A stretch of 64,000 nucleotides of DNA from contig NZ_WRPK01000006.1 of NCBI RefSeq assembly GCF_009755815.1, positions 62,001-126,000 on the forward strand. Reading direction: 5' to 3'. The position numbers and the translations under genes are program-made. This document shows positions 25,358 through 34,776 of the stretch, piece after piece; positions within the stretch are counted from its first letter, which is position 1; each line of letters starts with the position of its first letter. The notes beneath the pieces were generated by a model. It ran no database searches. It worked only from the letters and a program-made list of their open reading frames with translations, and was not told the DNA's origin. Source of the stretch: Flavisphingomonas formosensis (lineage in GTDB: Bacteria > Pseudomonadota > Alphaproteobacteria > Sphingomonadales > Sphingomonadaceae).

Positions 25358-26587
25358 ATGACCAGCATGACAGACTCCATTCCGGACCATGTTCCAGCCG
25401 ATCTCGTCTTCCCCTTCGATTATCGTGGCGATGCGCAGATACGCGAAAGCCTGTGGGACTATCTCGCCAGCATGGGCGATCGTCCGGCTATGTTCTTCTC
25501 GCCCGATCTCGGCGGCTATTGGGTTGTCACGACAGCGGCGCTCGCCGAAGAGGTCTTCTCGAACCACGAGATCTTTTCGGTGAGGTCCGTTTCCGTTCCC
25601 AAGCTTGAGAGCCCGGTCAAGCTGATCCCCAATAACTATGATCCGCCCGAGCACGCACCCTATCGCCGGATGTTCACGCAAAACCTGTTCTCGCCGCGTG
25701 CGCTGTCTTCGCTCGAAGACGTGACGCGCCGCGATGCACGAGCGTTGTTGAACGCGATGACCCCGGGGCGGTGTGAATTCGTCGGGGAGTTTGCCGAGCG
25801 TTTGCCGATCGACGTGTTCCTGGCGGGAATGGGCGTGGACCCGGCGCATCGCGAGCAATTCCTGCCCTGGGTGCGCAACGTCTTCAGCGGGGCGACCAAG
25901 GAAGAATTCGGACGCGGCATGGCCGAGGCGTCGACCTTTCTGGCGGAATGGTTGAAGAAGCAAATGGAGGCGCCCGAGACCAACGGCGGCGGCATGTTTC
26001 AGGCGATGATCGCGTCCAGGATCGACGGGCGGGCGCTCACATGGGACGAAATGCACCGGATCACGGTGATGCTGTTTCTCGGTGGCCTCGACACGGTTAC
26101 TTCCGAAATGTCGCACGTCATGTATTTCCTGGCTGGTAGCCCGGCGCACCGACAGCGGCTGATCGATCGGCCTGCGGACATCCCCAAGGCGGTGGAGGAG
26201 ATGCTACGGCGGTTCAGCATCGCGAATATCGGACGCATCGTCGTGAAGGATACCGACTTTCACGGCGTCCGTCTGAAGGCCGGCGATCCTGTGCTGATCG
26301 CCACGCCTATCGTGGGCCTGGACGAGAGCGCCTTCGAAAACGCGACCACGGTCGACTTCGATCGAGGGCGCGCGCGGGGCGTACGGCATCTGGCGTTCGG
26401 AGCGGGGCCGCACCTTTGCCCCGGAGCCTATCTCGCGCGCACGCAACTGCGTGTGATGCTCGAAGAGCTTCTTCCCCGGATGCCCGGCCTGCGGCTGCAG
26501 CCGGGTGCAAAAATCGAATGGCGGGCCGGGGCCGACTTCATGGTTCGCGAGCTGCCGCTGGAATGGGACGCTGTCGGGTCCGCCTGA
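25358..26587 (+). CDS. Cytochrome P450 (canonical)
   Basis: A 409-aa bacterial P450. The heme loop is FGAGPHLCPG (Cys354), the ExxR helix is VEEMLRRFS and the I-helix is LGGLDTVTSE with the normal acid-alcohol pair Asp245-Thr246. It follows the epoxide hydrolase by 18 bp, so the pair may form an epoxidation/hydrolysis route. No ferredoxin or reductase is adjacent. An AraC regulator follows on the same strand. The P450cam-like GGLDTV signature suggests terpenoid or alicyclic substrates, but this is only a hint. Confidence 0.94.
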   Translation: MTSMTDSIPDHVPADLVFPFDYRGDAQIRESLWDYLASMGDRPAMFFSPDLGGYWVVTTAALAEEVFSNHEIFSVRSVSVPKLESPVKLIPNNYDPPEHAPYRRMFTQNLFSPRALSSLEDVTRRDARALLNAMTPGRCEFVGEFAERLPIDVFLAGMGVDPAHREQFLPWVRNVFSGATKEEFGRGMAEASTFLAEWLKKQMEAPETNGGGMFQAMIASRIDGRALTWDEMHRITVMLFLGGLDTVTSEMSHVMYFLAGSPAHRQRLIDRPADIPKAVEEMLRRFSIANIGRIVVKDTDFHGVRLKAGDPVLIATPIVGLDESAFENATTVDFDRGRARGVRHLAFGAGPHLCPGAYLARTQLRVMLEELLPRMPGLRLQPGAKIEWRAGADFMVRELPLEWDAVGSA

Positions 26588-26592
26588 CCCGG

Positions 26593-26630
26593 CCTCCTCG
26601 TCGACAGGGAAAGAAACAGCTTCGAGGAGG
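26593..26630 (+). terminator. Weak hairpin after P450 gene
   Basis: CCTCCTCG (26593-26600) pairs with CGAGGAGG (26623-26630) across a 22-nt loop directly after the P450 stop. There is no T tract, so it may be a terminator or only an mRNA hairpin. Confidence 0.35.
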
Positions 26631-26764
26631 ATTGAGCGAGCGGATCGGTCGAGACGACGGCCCATCTTCTCGCCTTCGACGAATCGAATTCATGCCGGGC
26701 TCTTAGAACTGGTGATAGACGGCGGCCATTTGATGTGGGATGCGAACCGTCCCATGGAGCATCG

Positions 26765-27817
26765 GTGCCGAAACACATAGCCCAGGTCGCCCCTCGCCGC
26801 GCATCGCGCGCCTTGCTGCAAACCGTCCTCCAGCAGGTTCGTACAATAGATGTTGGGGAAGGCGAAAGCATCGCATGCCGCTGTTTCGGCAAGACGCTGG
26901 ACGAGGTGATCGATCCGCATTGGGTCGGACCCATGCCGGACGATGCATTCACCGACGCGTTCTCCGCGGGCATGACATTGATCGTCGGTCGATGCGCGTG
27001 GCGCGAAGGCCGGCCGCCCATGACCAGGGAGGAGTATGGCCTCCTATGCCATTGCGTGATCACTTGCCGCACCTTGCGGGACGTGATCGAGCGCGCGGCC
27101 TCTTTCATGCGTGCGCTTGCCAGCCGACCAGGCCGCTTGACGATCGAGGTGATCGACGACGTTGCGGAGTTCTGCATCCATACCGATTATGGCGTGCGCG
27201 ACCGCATCGGACTGCTGACCGATTTGGCCGGCCTGGCAGCGTTTCATCGTCTGTTTGCCTGGCTGATTGATGCGCCGGTCGAATTGCTGAGCGTGCGCAT
27301 GTGCTATCCATCGTTGATCGGGAGCCGGGCATCGGAGTTCATGATCGCTCATCCCATCATATTTCAGGCAGAAACGAATGCGTTCCGTTTCGCTGCCTCT
27401 CTCCTCGACAGGCCGGTCGTGAGAAGTCCCCAACAACTGATTCCCCTTTTGCGGCGGTTCCCGTTCGATGTGAACGACACTCAGATCGCGCGTGACACGC
27501 TTGCCAATCGGGTCCGGTCACTAATGGCGGCGAACTTGTCGCAGCCCAAGCGCATCCCCACCGAGAGGGAGATGGCTGAGCTGCTCGGCATAAGCCTCTC
27601 GACGCTGAAGCGCCGTTTGCAGATGGAACAGGCTTCCTATCGATCAATCCGGGACGCTTTGTTGTGTGCCGTCGCGATCGAGAGCCTGGAAAGCGAACGC
27701 GAGAGCGTCGCGGCTCTCGCCGCGCGCCTTGGCTTCGCGGATACCGGAAGCTTCCGGCACGCGTTCAAGCGTTGGACCGGGCGCTCGCCAGGGCGGCATC
27801 GTCGCGCTGCTCTATAA
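26765..27817 (+). CDS. AraC family transcriptional regulator
   Basis: A 350-aa regulator with an N-terminal arabinose-binding-like (OruR/GbdR-type) domain and a C-terminal AraC HTH domain: EMAELLGISLSTLKRRLQ is the first HTH and LAARLGFADTGSFRHAFKRW the second, ending FKRWTGRSPG. I prefer the GTG at 26765 because ATGGAGC lies about 7 nt upstream; the alternative ATG at 26735 gives 360 aa with a poorer site. It lies between the epoxide hydrolase/P450 pair and the molybdenum hydroxylase operon and may control either. Confidence 0.83.
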   Translation: MPKHIAQVAPRRASRALLQTVLQQVRTIDVGEGESIACRCFGKTLDEVIDPHWVGPMPDDAFTDAFSAGMTLIVGRCAWREGRPPMTREEYGLLCHCVITCRTLRDVIERAASFMRALASRPGRLTIEVIDDVAEFCIHTDYGVRDRIGLLTDLAGLAAFHRLFAWLIDAPVELLSVRMCYPSLIGSRASEFMIAHPIIFQAETNAFRFAASLLDRPVVRSPQQLIPLLRRFPFDVNDTQIARDTLANRVRSLMAANLSQPKRIPTEREMAELLGISLSTLKRRLQMEQASYRSIRDALLCAVAIESLESERESVAALAARLGFADTGSFRHAFKRWTGRSPGRHRRAAL

Positions 27818-28129
27818 GTGCGAAGGACGTTCGACGCTGCCAGCAGCATCATTTTATGAGGGTTGTTGCAAGCGGCAGGCGCTGAGCGTCCCGACCATAT
27901 CGTTTGGACGGGTCCTCCCCTTCCGCGCCGATCACAGCATCGCTCGCAATCGAGGGAGGATCCGCTATCGCGGTTGGAAAAGCGGCCTGATAACCGGGCT
28001 GCGAGGCACTGTGCGATCTTGGCAAAATGCCGGCCTCGTTTCGCGGGCGTTCGGGCGATTTCGCACCGGGACCGGGGACCAAGGCGCCGCTCGATGCGTT
28101 AAGCACGGTCTGCAGCTGGAGGGAATCCC
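27818..28129. other. Intergenic region upstream of paoABC
   Basis: 312 bp without a credible gene. It should carry the promoter of the molybdenum hydroxylase operon. No repeat or hairpin was recognised. Confidence 0.4.
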
Positions 28130-28675
28130 ATGCGCTTCGTCATCAACGACACCGATATCGAGACCGATATCGACCCCAGGACCTCATTGTTGGATCTCCT
28201 GCGTGAGCAGATCGGGCTAACTGGGACCAAGAAGGGCTGCAACCAGGGCGCATGCGGGGCCTGTACGGTGCTGGTCGATGGAGAGCGGATCCTCTCGTGT
28301 CTCGCGCTGGCCGTCCAGTATGAAGGCCGGCAGGTGACCACCGTCGAGGGGCTCGCCGACCAGGCCGGTCTTCACCCGCTGCAAAAAGCATTCATCGAGC
28401 ATGATGGCTTCCAGTGCGGCTACTGCACGCCGGGGCAGCTCTGTTCGGCGATCGGCATGGCGGCCGAGCTGCAGCGGGGTCTGCCCAGCCACGTCACCGG
28501 CGACCTGTCGGCGATGGCCATCAGGGCAACACGCGAAGAACTGGCCGAGCGGATGAGCGGCAATCTGTGTCGCTGCGGCGCCCATAACGGCATCATCGAT
28601 GCGATCGACGAGGTGTTCGGAGAGCGACGCGGTCAGCAGGGCTATGATGCCGAGATGCCGGAGAAGGTGGCATGA
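28130..28675 (+). CDS. paoA: Aldehyde dehydrogenase (Mo) iron-sulfur subunit
   Basis: A 181-aa [2Fe-2S] subunit of a xanthine-oxidase-family enzyme. The plant-type cluster motif is CNQGACGACTVL and the second, deeper cluster is FQCGYCTPGQ with CRCGAHNG. An in-frame stop lies just upstream of the start and there is no twin-arginine signal, so unlike E. coli PaoA this enzyme is probably cytoplasmic. It passes electrons between the FAD and molybdenum subunits encoded directly downstream. The start is supported by GGAGGG. Confidence 0.92.
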   Translation: MRFVINDTDIETDIDPRTSLLDLLREQIGLTGTKKGCNQGACGACTVLVDGERILSCLALAVQYEGRQVTTVEGLADQAGLHPLQKAFIEHDGFQCGYCTPGQLCSAIGMAAELQRGLPSHVTGDLSAMAIRATREELAERMSGNLCRCGAHNGIIDAIDEVFGERRGQQGYDAEMPEKVA

Positions 28676-29658
28676 CGCCCTTCAGCTTTGCACGCGCCAC
28701 GGATGCCGACGACGCGCTTCGCCTGGCAAGCGCGCGGGGTGGTCGCTATCTCGGCGGTGGCACCAATCTCGTCGATCTCATGCGCGAGACGATCGAGCGT
28801 CCGACGGCATTGATCGACGTCACCGGCCTGTCGAGCACGATCGGCGAGCGCGATGATGGCGGGCTTCTGATCGGCGCGGCCGTGCGTAACACCGCGGTGG
28901 CGGAGCACGCGGCGGTTCGTGCCCGCTACCCGGCTTTGGCGCGCGCCATCCTGTCGGGTGCTTCCGGACAGATCCGGAACATGGCGACCGTTGGCGGCAA
29001 TATCCTCCAACGGACGCGGTGCGCCTATTTCTACGACAATGCAGGCTCGCGCTGCAACAAGCGCAATCCGGGGGAAGGCTGTGACGCCATAGAGGGTTTC
29101 AATCGCATGCACGCCATCCTGGGGGCGTCGCCATCCTGCGTTGCAACGCATCCGTCGGACATGTGCGTGGCTCTCGCCGCTTTCGATGCGACCGCGCACC
29201 TGCTCGGCGCGGATGGCGAGCGTCGGTTGCCGCTGACCGAGCTTCATCACCTGCCGAACGGGCGGCCCGACGACGAGACCCTGCTCAAGCCCGGCGAGCT
29301 CATCACCGCTGTCGAACTGCCTGCGGAGCGCTGGTTCGCGCGATCGACCTATCGAAAGGTGCGTGATCGGGCGAGCTATGCCTTTGCCTTGATCTCGGTT
29401 GCTGCCGCGTTGAAGATCGACGGCGATCGCATCTCCGATGTGCGGCTCGCTCTCGGCGGCGTGGCGCACAAGCCATGGCGCGCGCATAAGGCCGAAGCGG
29501 CCCTTCGCGGGGCACCGGCGACTGCAGAGCATTTCCGTGACGCGGCTCGGGCCGAGCTCGCAGGCGCGGTGCCGCTCAGCCACAATGGCTTCAAGATCGA
29601 GCTGGCGGAGCGGACCATCGTTGCCGTGCTTCAGGAATTGGCAGGAGAAATCGCGTGA
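28672..29658 (+). CDS. paoB: Aldehyde dehydrogenase (Mo) FAD-binding subunit
   Basis: A 328-aa FAD subunit. The FAD-binding signature is GGRYLGGGTNLVDLM near the start, and the C-terminal CO-dehydrogenase flavoprotein domain (RKVRDRASYAFALISVAAAL) follows. A Cys cluster (TRCAYFYDN, SRCNKRNPGEGCDA) matches the extra [4Fe-4S] cluster seen in PaoB-type subunits, which sets it apart from ordinary xanthine dehydrogenase FAD subunits. Its start overlaps the paoA stop by 4 bp. Confidence 0.92.
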   Translation: MTPFSFARATDADDALRLASARGGRYLGGGTNLVDLMRETIERPTALIDVTGLSSTIGERDDGGLLIGAAVRNTAVAEHAAVRARYPALARAILSGASGQIRNMATVGGNILQRTRCAYFYDNAGSRCNKRNPGEGCDAIEGFNRMHAILGASPSCVATHPSDMCVALAAFDATAHLLGADGERRLPLTELHHLPNGRPDDETLLKPGELITAVELPAERWFARSTYRKVRDRASYAFALISVAAALKIDGDRISDVRLALGGVAHKPWRAHKAEAALRGAPATAEHFRDAARAELAGAVPLSHNGFKIELAERTIVAVLQELAGEIA

Positions 29659-32000
29659 GCATCGTCAAGGATGCCGCCGAGGCGGCGAAGGGCCTCGCTC
29701 AGGCCGTCACGAAGAAAGCCATCGAGGTGGCGCCGGATGGATGGGTGCCGGGGGGTACGCCCGATCCGCTGATCCGGAACCAGCATGGGCATGTCGGCAA
29801 GCCCGTGTCGCGGATCGACGGGCCACTCAAGGTGCAGGGCGCGGCGCGTTTCGCCGCCGAGTTCACGCTCTATGGCATGACCTACGCGTCCGTCCTCTTC
29901 TCGACGATCACCAAGGGCCGCATCGCCACTCTCGATACCGCGGATGCGGAGGCTGCGCCGGGCGTCGTGCTGGTGATGACCTATCGCAACGCGCCGAGAA
30001 TGCGGCCGATGCCGGCGTTCGGTTCCAACCGCATGGCGGCTGGCGGCGACGACCTGCCGGTCATGCAGGACGACCGCGTCCACTGGAACGGGCAGCCCGT
30101 CGCGCTGGTGCTGGCCGACACGCAAGAACAGGCGGATCATGCCAAGTCTCTGATCCGCATCGGCTATGAAGCCGAGGCAGCGACCACCTCCTTCGAAGCC
30201 GCGAAGGCCGACGGCACGGAGCCCGGCCAGTTTCAGGGTGATCCGCTGCAGGTCACCATCGGCGATGCCGAGACCGTGCTCGCCTCGGCCGCTTTCAAGG
30301 TCGACGAGACCTATCGCACGCCGCGACACAGCCATGCCGCGATCGAGCCACATGCCGCGACGGTAATGTGGGACGGCGACATGCTTGTCGTGCACGATGC
30401 CACCCAAGCGGTGACGCACACAGCGTGGTCGCTCGCGCATATGTTCGGGATCGAGCAGGACAAGGTCCGCGTCACCTCGCCCTATGTCGGTGGCGGCTTC
30501 GGTTCCAAGACGCTCTGGCAGCATCAGGTGCTGGGCGCCGCCGCCGCCAAGCTGGCCGATCGTCCCGTTCGTATCGTGCTTTCCCGCGAAGGCGTCTTCC
30601 GGATCGTAGGCGGCCGGAGCCTGACCGAGCAGCGCTTCGCGATCGGCGCCGAGAAGGATGGATGCTTCACCGCGATGATCCACACCGGCACCACGATCAT
30701 GACACCGCACAGCGCGATGCCCGAGCCGTTCATCGTCGCGACCCGCAGCGGTTATGCCGCGGACAGCTTCAAGATGGAGGTGCGGGTGGCGAGGATCGAC
30801 ATGGTCGCCAATACCTTCATGCGAGCGCCAGGGGAGGCGGTCGGCACTTTCGCTATGGAATGCGCGATCGACGAGCTTGCCGACCGGATGGGAATCGATC
30901 CGATCGAACTGCGGATCAAGAACGAGCCGGAGAAGGACCCGACCGTCGGCACGCCCTTCTCGTCACGCAATATCGTCGAGGCCTATCGCGCGGGTGCGGA
31001 GCGCTTCGGCTGGGCGAGGCGGCAGCCGCCGGGCGCTCGGCGCGAGGGCGAGTGGCTCGTCGGGCTGGGCTGCGCCACCGGCACCTATCCTTATTACCGG
31101 ATGCCCGGCGGTGTCGCCCGTATCAGCATAGGCCGCGATGGCCATGCCTGCGCATCGGTCGCAGCGCATGAAATGGGGATGGGCACAGCCACGGCGCATA
31201 CCCAGGTGGTCGCGGAACGTCTCGGACTGCCGCTTGACCAGGTCACGGTCGAATATGGCGATTCCCGACTGCCGGGTCTGTTCCTGGCCGGCGGATCGCA
31301 GCAGAGCGCCGCGATCGGCGCCGCGATCATCGCCGCCCACCGGGCTCTGGTGGTCGAACTGCTCAAGCTTGCCGGCAATGATTCGCCGCTGGCCGGTCTG
31401 AAGCCGGAGGAGGTCGGCGGTCTCGATGGCGGCCTCGCCAAGCTCGATGAACCGGCGCGGTGGGAGAGCTATGCCTCGATCCTGGCGCGCGCGCAGCGTG
31501 CCGAGCTGTCGGTGGAAGCCGCAGCGCCCGCGCCGATCGAAAACCAGCATTGGTCGATGCACTCGTACAGCGCGTTGTTCTGCGAGGCGCGGGTCAACGC
31601 CGTGACCGGCGAGGTCCGCATCGCGCGCTTTCTGGGCTCATTCGATTGCGGCCGTATCCTGAATGCCAAGACTGCCGCCAGCCAGTTCCGCGGAGGGATC
31701 ATCATGGGCCTCGGCCTTGCCCTGACGGAAGAGACGGCCTTCGACGAACGCACCGGCCGGGTCATGAGTGCGAGCCTCGCCGAATATCACATACCCGCCC
31801 ATCTTGACGTGCCGGCGATTGACGTGATGTGGACGAACATCCCTGATCCCCATACGCCGATGGGCGCTCGGGGGATCGGCGAGATCGGCATCACGGGCAC
31901 CGGAGCGGCCGTTGCCAACGCGATCTACAACGCGACCGGGCGACGGATCCGCGATCTTCCGATCACCCTGGATAAGCTCTTATCGGCCGGTATCGGATGA
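29655..32000 (+). CDS. paoC: Aldehyde dehydrogenase molybdenum-binding subunit
   Basis: A 781-aa large subunit of the xanthine-oxidase family. It starts by overlapping paoB by 4 bp. Domains: the hammerhead domain (about 40-150; SRIDGPLKVQGAARFAAEF) and the molybdopterin-binding domains with PYVGGGFGSK and FMRAPGEAVGTFAMECAIDE (the RAPGE loop near the Mo site). The active-site glutamate is expected in GARGIGEIG near the C-terminus. The reaction is probably oxidation of aldehydes to acids or hydroxylation of a heterocycle, with electrons leaving through PaoB. No XdhC-like maturation factor is found in the window. Confidence 0.92.
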   Translation: MSIVKDAAEAAKGLAQAVTKKAIEVAPDGWVPGGTPDPLIRNQHGHVGKPVSRIDGPLKVQGAARFAAEFTLYGMTYASVLFSTITKGRIATLDTADAEAAPGVVLVMTYRNAPRMRPMPAFGSNRMAAGGDDLPVMQDDRVHWNGQPVALVLADTQEQADHAKSLIRIGYEAEAATTSFEAAKADGTEPGQFQGDPLQVTIGDAETVLASAAFKVDETYRTPRHSHAAIEPHAATVMWDGDMLVVHDATQAVTHTAWSLAHMFGIEQDKVRVTSPYVGGGFGSKTLWQHQVLGAAAAKLADRPVRIVLSREGVFRIVGGRSLTEQRFAIGAEKDGCFTAMIHTGTTIMTPHSAMPEPFIVATRSGYAADSFKMEVRVARIDMVANTFMRAPGEAVGTFAMECAIDELADRMGIDPIELRIKNEPEKDPTVGTPFSSRNIVEAYRAGAERFGWARRQPPGARREGEWLVGLGCATGTYPYYRMPGGVARISIGRDGHACASVAAHEMGMGTATAHTQVVAERLGLPLDQVTVEYGDSRLPGLFLAGGSQQSAAIGAAIIAAHRALVVELLKLAGNDSPLAGLKPEEVGGLDGGLAKLDEPARWESYASILARAQRAELSVEAAAPAPIENQHWSMHSYSALFCEARVNAVTGEVRIARFLGSFDCGRILNAKTAASQFRGGIIMGLGLALTEETAFDERTGRVMSASLAEYHIPAHLDVPAIDVMWTNIPDPHTPMGARGIGEIGITGTGAAVANAIYNATGRRIRDLPITLDKLLSAGIG

Positions 32001-32344
32001 GGCGATGGATCGATGCAGATGGTCAGCGTCCGGCTTTCAATCGAATGAGGGTCCGTACCCGGGCTGCGCGATGATATGCCAGCGGCGGCGATCCGGGGAG
32101 CCTGCAGTTTGGCCACGCCCGGAGCGAAAAGACGCTGCGATCCGCGCCTCGCGCGAAGGAATCGGCGCCTATGCCAAAGGGCGCCCGCACGCTTCAGGAC
32201 GTGACGCCGCGTTAGCCGGCTCGGCGAACGCTCTCGACGGCAGTTCGCCCAGCGGCGGCTTCAGCTTCTGATGGACTGTCCCCGCATCTGCCCGGATTGA
32301 ATGGCGCGGCCATGTTCGTACATTCTTGCCCATGGAGGTGAGAC
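32001..32344. other. Intergenic region
   Basis: About 345 bp between paoC and malonyl-CoA decarboxylase. I see no convincing gene or terminator. A promoter for the next gene is expected; GGAGG lies at the end as ribosome site. Confidence 0.4.
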
Positions 32345-33724
32345 ATGGCTGCCGACTCGCTTGCTGATCTCGTTAAGGGCTTCTCGCGCGGAGGCCGGGC
32401 GCTCCTGCAGAAATATGCTCCCTTCGTGGAATGGGAGCGGGTGCGCAAAAGCCCGCCCGCACGCCGGATCGAGGCGTTGTGCGACGCGCTGCTATCGGTG
32501 AAGGGCGAAGCCTCGGGCGGCGCCATTGCGGCGGATCTGCTGGATGCCTATCGCGGGCTCGATGCCGAAGAGCGGCTCGGCTTCTTCCGCTATCTCGCCG
32601 AGCGGCATGGCCCGGATAGCGATCGGATAGGCGCAGCCTACCGGGCCTATGAGGCCGGGCCGTCGCCTGCGACCTTGCAGGTCCTCACCCGCTCGGTCGA
32701 AGCACCGCGGCGCGAGCTTTTCCGGCGGCTCAACATGCCGGCGGGCGCGACCTCCCATCTGGTCGAGATGCGTCGCCATCTGCTCGATCTGCTGCGGCCC
32801 CATCCCGAGTTGGTCAGCGTCGAGGACGATCTGCGTGCCTTGCTCGAATCCTGGTTCAATCGTGGCTTCCTGGAGCTGCGCCACCTGTCCTGGTCGTCTC
32901 CGGCGGACATTCTCGAGCGCATCATCCGCTACGAGGCGGTTCATACCATCCACGACTGGGCCGATCTTCGCAGCCGGCTCGATCCGCCGGACCGGCGCTG
33001 CTTCGCCTTCTTCCATCCGGCGATGCCGGACGAGCCGCTGATCTTCGTCGAGGTGGCGCTGATGCCGGACATACCCGCGCACATCGACGGCATATTGACC
33101 CGCAACCGCCTGCCGGACGATCTTGCCAATGCGCGCTATGCCGTCTTCTATTCGATCAGCAACTGCCAGGCGGGCCTGCAGGGCATCTCGTTCGGCAATT
33201 TCCTGATCAAGCAAGTCGCCGCGGACCTGTCGCGCGATCTGCCGCAGATACAAGGCTTCGTCACCCTGTCGCCGGTTCCGGGGCTGATGGATCATCTGCG
33301 CAAGGCTGCGGCCGATCCCGACGGCCCGGCGCTCACGGCGGAAGAGCTCGCCCGCTTGGCCGAGCCCGGCTGGTGGGACGATGCCGCGCTCGCGACGCGG
33401 TTCGAGGCGATCGTGCTGCCGGAAGCGGTGCGCTACTTCCTCGATGCCAAGCGCAGGGACGGCAAGCCGCTCGATCCCGTTGCGCGTTTCCATCTCGGCA
33501 ATGGCGCCCGTCTCGAAAGGCTGAACTGGCTGGCCGACCGCTCGACCAAGGGACTCGAGCAGAGCGGCGGCGTGATGGTCAACTATCTCTACGACCTGCC
33601 TAGCGTGGAGGAAAATCACGAGGCCTATGCCAATCAGAACCGGGTTCGGGTCGGCAAGCCGTTCCAGCTGCTGGCGGACCGATCGAAAGCGGCGGCGGGC
33701 AAGGCGCGGTCAAGCCGCAAATAG
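32345..33724 (+). CDS. Malonyl-CoA decarboxylase
   Basis: A 459-aa malonyl-CoA decarboxylase. The N-terminal helical domain (about 1-185) is followed by the GNAT-fold catalytic domain with the hallmark YSISNCQAGLQGISFGNF and FFHPAMPDEPLIFVEVAL. The C-terminal RFHLGNGARLERLNWLAD is strongly conserved in the family. It converts malonyl-CoA to acetyl-CoA and CO2. It is usually paired with malonate-CoA ligase or transport genes; none is seen here, so a role in fatty-acid metabolism or in removing malonyl-CoA is as likely. Confidence 0.93.
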   Translation: MAADSLADLVKGFSRGGRALLQKYAPFVEWERVRKSPPARRIEALCDALLSVKGEASGGAIAADLLDAYRGLDAEERLGFFRYLAERHGPDSDRIGAAYRAYEAGPSPATLQVLTRSVEAPRRELFRRLNMPAGATSHLVEMRRHLLDLLRPHPELVSVEDDLRALLESWFNRGFLELRHLSWSSPADILERIIRYEAVHTIHDWADLRSRLDPPDRRCFAFFHPAMPDEPLIFVEVALMPDIPAHIDGILTRNRLPDDLANARYAVFYSISNCQAGLQGISFGNFLIKQVAADLSRDLPQIQGFVTLSPVPGLMDHLRKAAADPDGPALTAEELARLAEPGWWDDAALATRFEAIVLPEAVRYFLDAKRRDGKPLDPVARFHLGNGARLERLNWLADRSTKGLEQSGGVMVNYLYDLPSVEENHEAYANQNRVRVGKPFQLLADRSKAAAGKARSSRK

Positions 33725-33786
33725 CTCCAGCGGAGATCAGCCGCGGATCGGTTTGCCTTGGTTGCCGAGGGCGCGCCTCCTCATTT

Positions 33787-33807
33787 CAAACAAGCATGTT
33801 TGTTTTT
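33787..33807 (+). terminator. Rho-independent terminator, AT-rich
   Basis: CAAACA-AGCA-TGTTTG stem-loop followed by TTTTT, 60 bp after the malonyl-CoA decarboxylase stop. The stem is short and weak but has a proper T tract on the plus strand. Confidence 0.6.
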
Positions 33808-33858
33808 ACTGCCGCTTGTCAGGCGGCCGATGCGCTGGAACGGGGCTGGCCCGCGCGA

Positions 33859-34776
33859 TCACTCCTCGAGCGCTATGATCCTCGTCGCGATCGCTGCGGC
33901 GCCGGCGCGATTCTCGACGCCGAGCTTCACGAAAATCTGTTCGAGATGCTTGTTCACGGTGCGTGCGCTGATGTTCATGATCTCGCTGGCGTCGCGATTG
34001 GACTTGCCCTGCGCGATCCAGAAGAGCACGTCGCTCTCCCGCGGGGTCAGATTGAGCATGCGCTGCAGGATCAGCGATTCCCGGCCGTCGTGGAGCTCCG
34101 CGATGCGAAGGAAATGCTCATCGCGCGGGGCCTTGCCGATGTGGCCGATCTCGATCTGTTTCCTGCCGACGGAGAGGCGGACGGCCTGGCGCTCACCGCG
34201 CGCGGCATGGGCCAGGACGGCGAGGATGCCGCGCGCCAGACACTCCCGCGCGGCTGCGCCGGCTTCGTCCTCCAGCCGCTCGACCAGCACCGCCGCGAGC
34301 GGCGTCATCCAGCGGATCTGCCCGCTGGAATCGGCCGAAAGCAGCCGGCGTCCGGCGGCATCGAGCGCGGTCTGCGCGCGCAGCATCGTCCGTGCGTTGG
34401 TCAAGTGCACGCGGACGCGGGCGATGAGCTCGTCGAGCAAGATGGGCTTGGTCACATAGTCGATGCCACCGGCCTGGAGGCCCGCCACGACGTGGCGCGT
34501 CTCGCTCAGCCCGGTCATGAAGATTACGGGAACGGCGGCGTGCGCCGGCCGCGCCTTGATGCGGCGGCACGTCTCGAAGCCGTCGATGCCCGGCATCACC
34601 GCGTCGAGCAGGATGAGATCGGGACGCGCCTCCTCGATCCGCGTCAGTGCATCCTCGCCATCGCAGGCAGACGCAACGACGAAGCCGGCCCCGGTCAGCG
34701 CCTGTTGCAGCATGGCCCGCGCGTCGGCGTCGTCGTCGACGATCAGGATCAGCCCGCCTTCTTCCCTGTCGTCCAT
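33859..34776 (-). CDS. Response regulator, REC plus LuxR-type HTH
   Basis: A 305-aa response regulator. The receiver domain (about 8-125) has the acidic pair in VDDDADA, the phosphoacceptor Asp in LILLDAVMPGIDG and the conserved Lys in YVTKPI. A linker of about 110 residues leads to a C-terminal LuxR/GerE HTH (LTPRESDVLFWIAQGKSNRD, ISARTVNKHLEQIFVKLGV). Its ATG overlaps the stop of the transporter-fused kinase by 1 bp, so the two are surely partners. Position at the end of the ure operon suggests control of urea or nitrogen genes; the target sites are unknown. Confidence 0.92.
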   Translation of the reverse strand: MDDREEGGLILIVDDDADARAMLQQALTGAGFVVASACDGEDALTRIEEARPDLILLDAVMPGIDGFETCRRIKARPAHAAVPVIFMTGLSETRHVVAGLQAGGIDYVTKPILLDELIARVRVHLTNARTMLRAQTALDAAGRRLLSADSSGQIRWMTPLAAVLVERLEDEAGAAARECLARGILAVLAHAARGERQAVRLSVGRKQIEIGHIGKAPRDEHFLRIAELHDGRESLILQRMLNLTPRESDVLFWIAQGKSNRDASEIMNISARTVNKHLEQIFVKLGVENRAGAAAIATRIIALEE

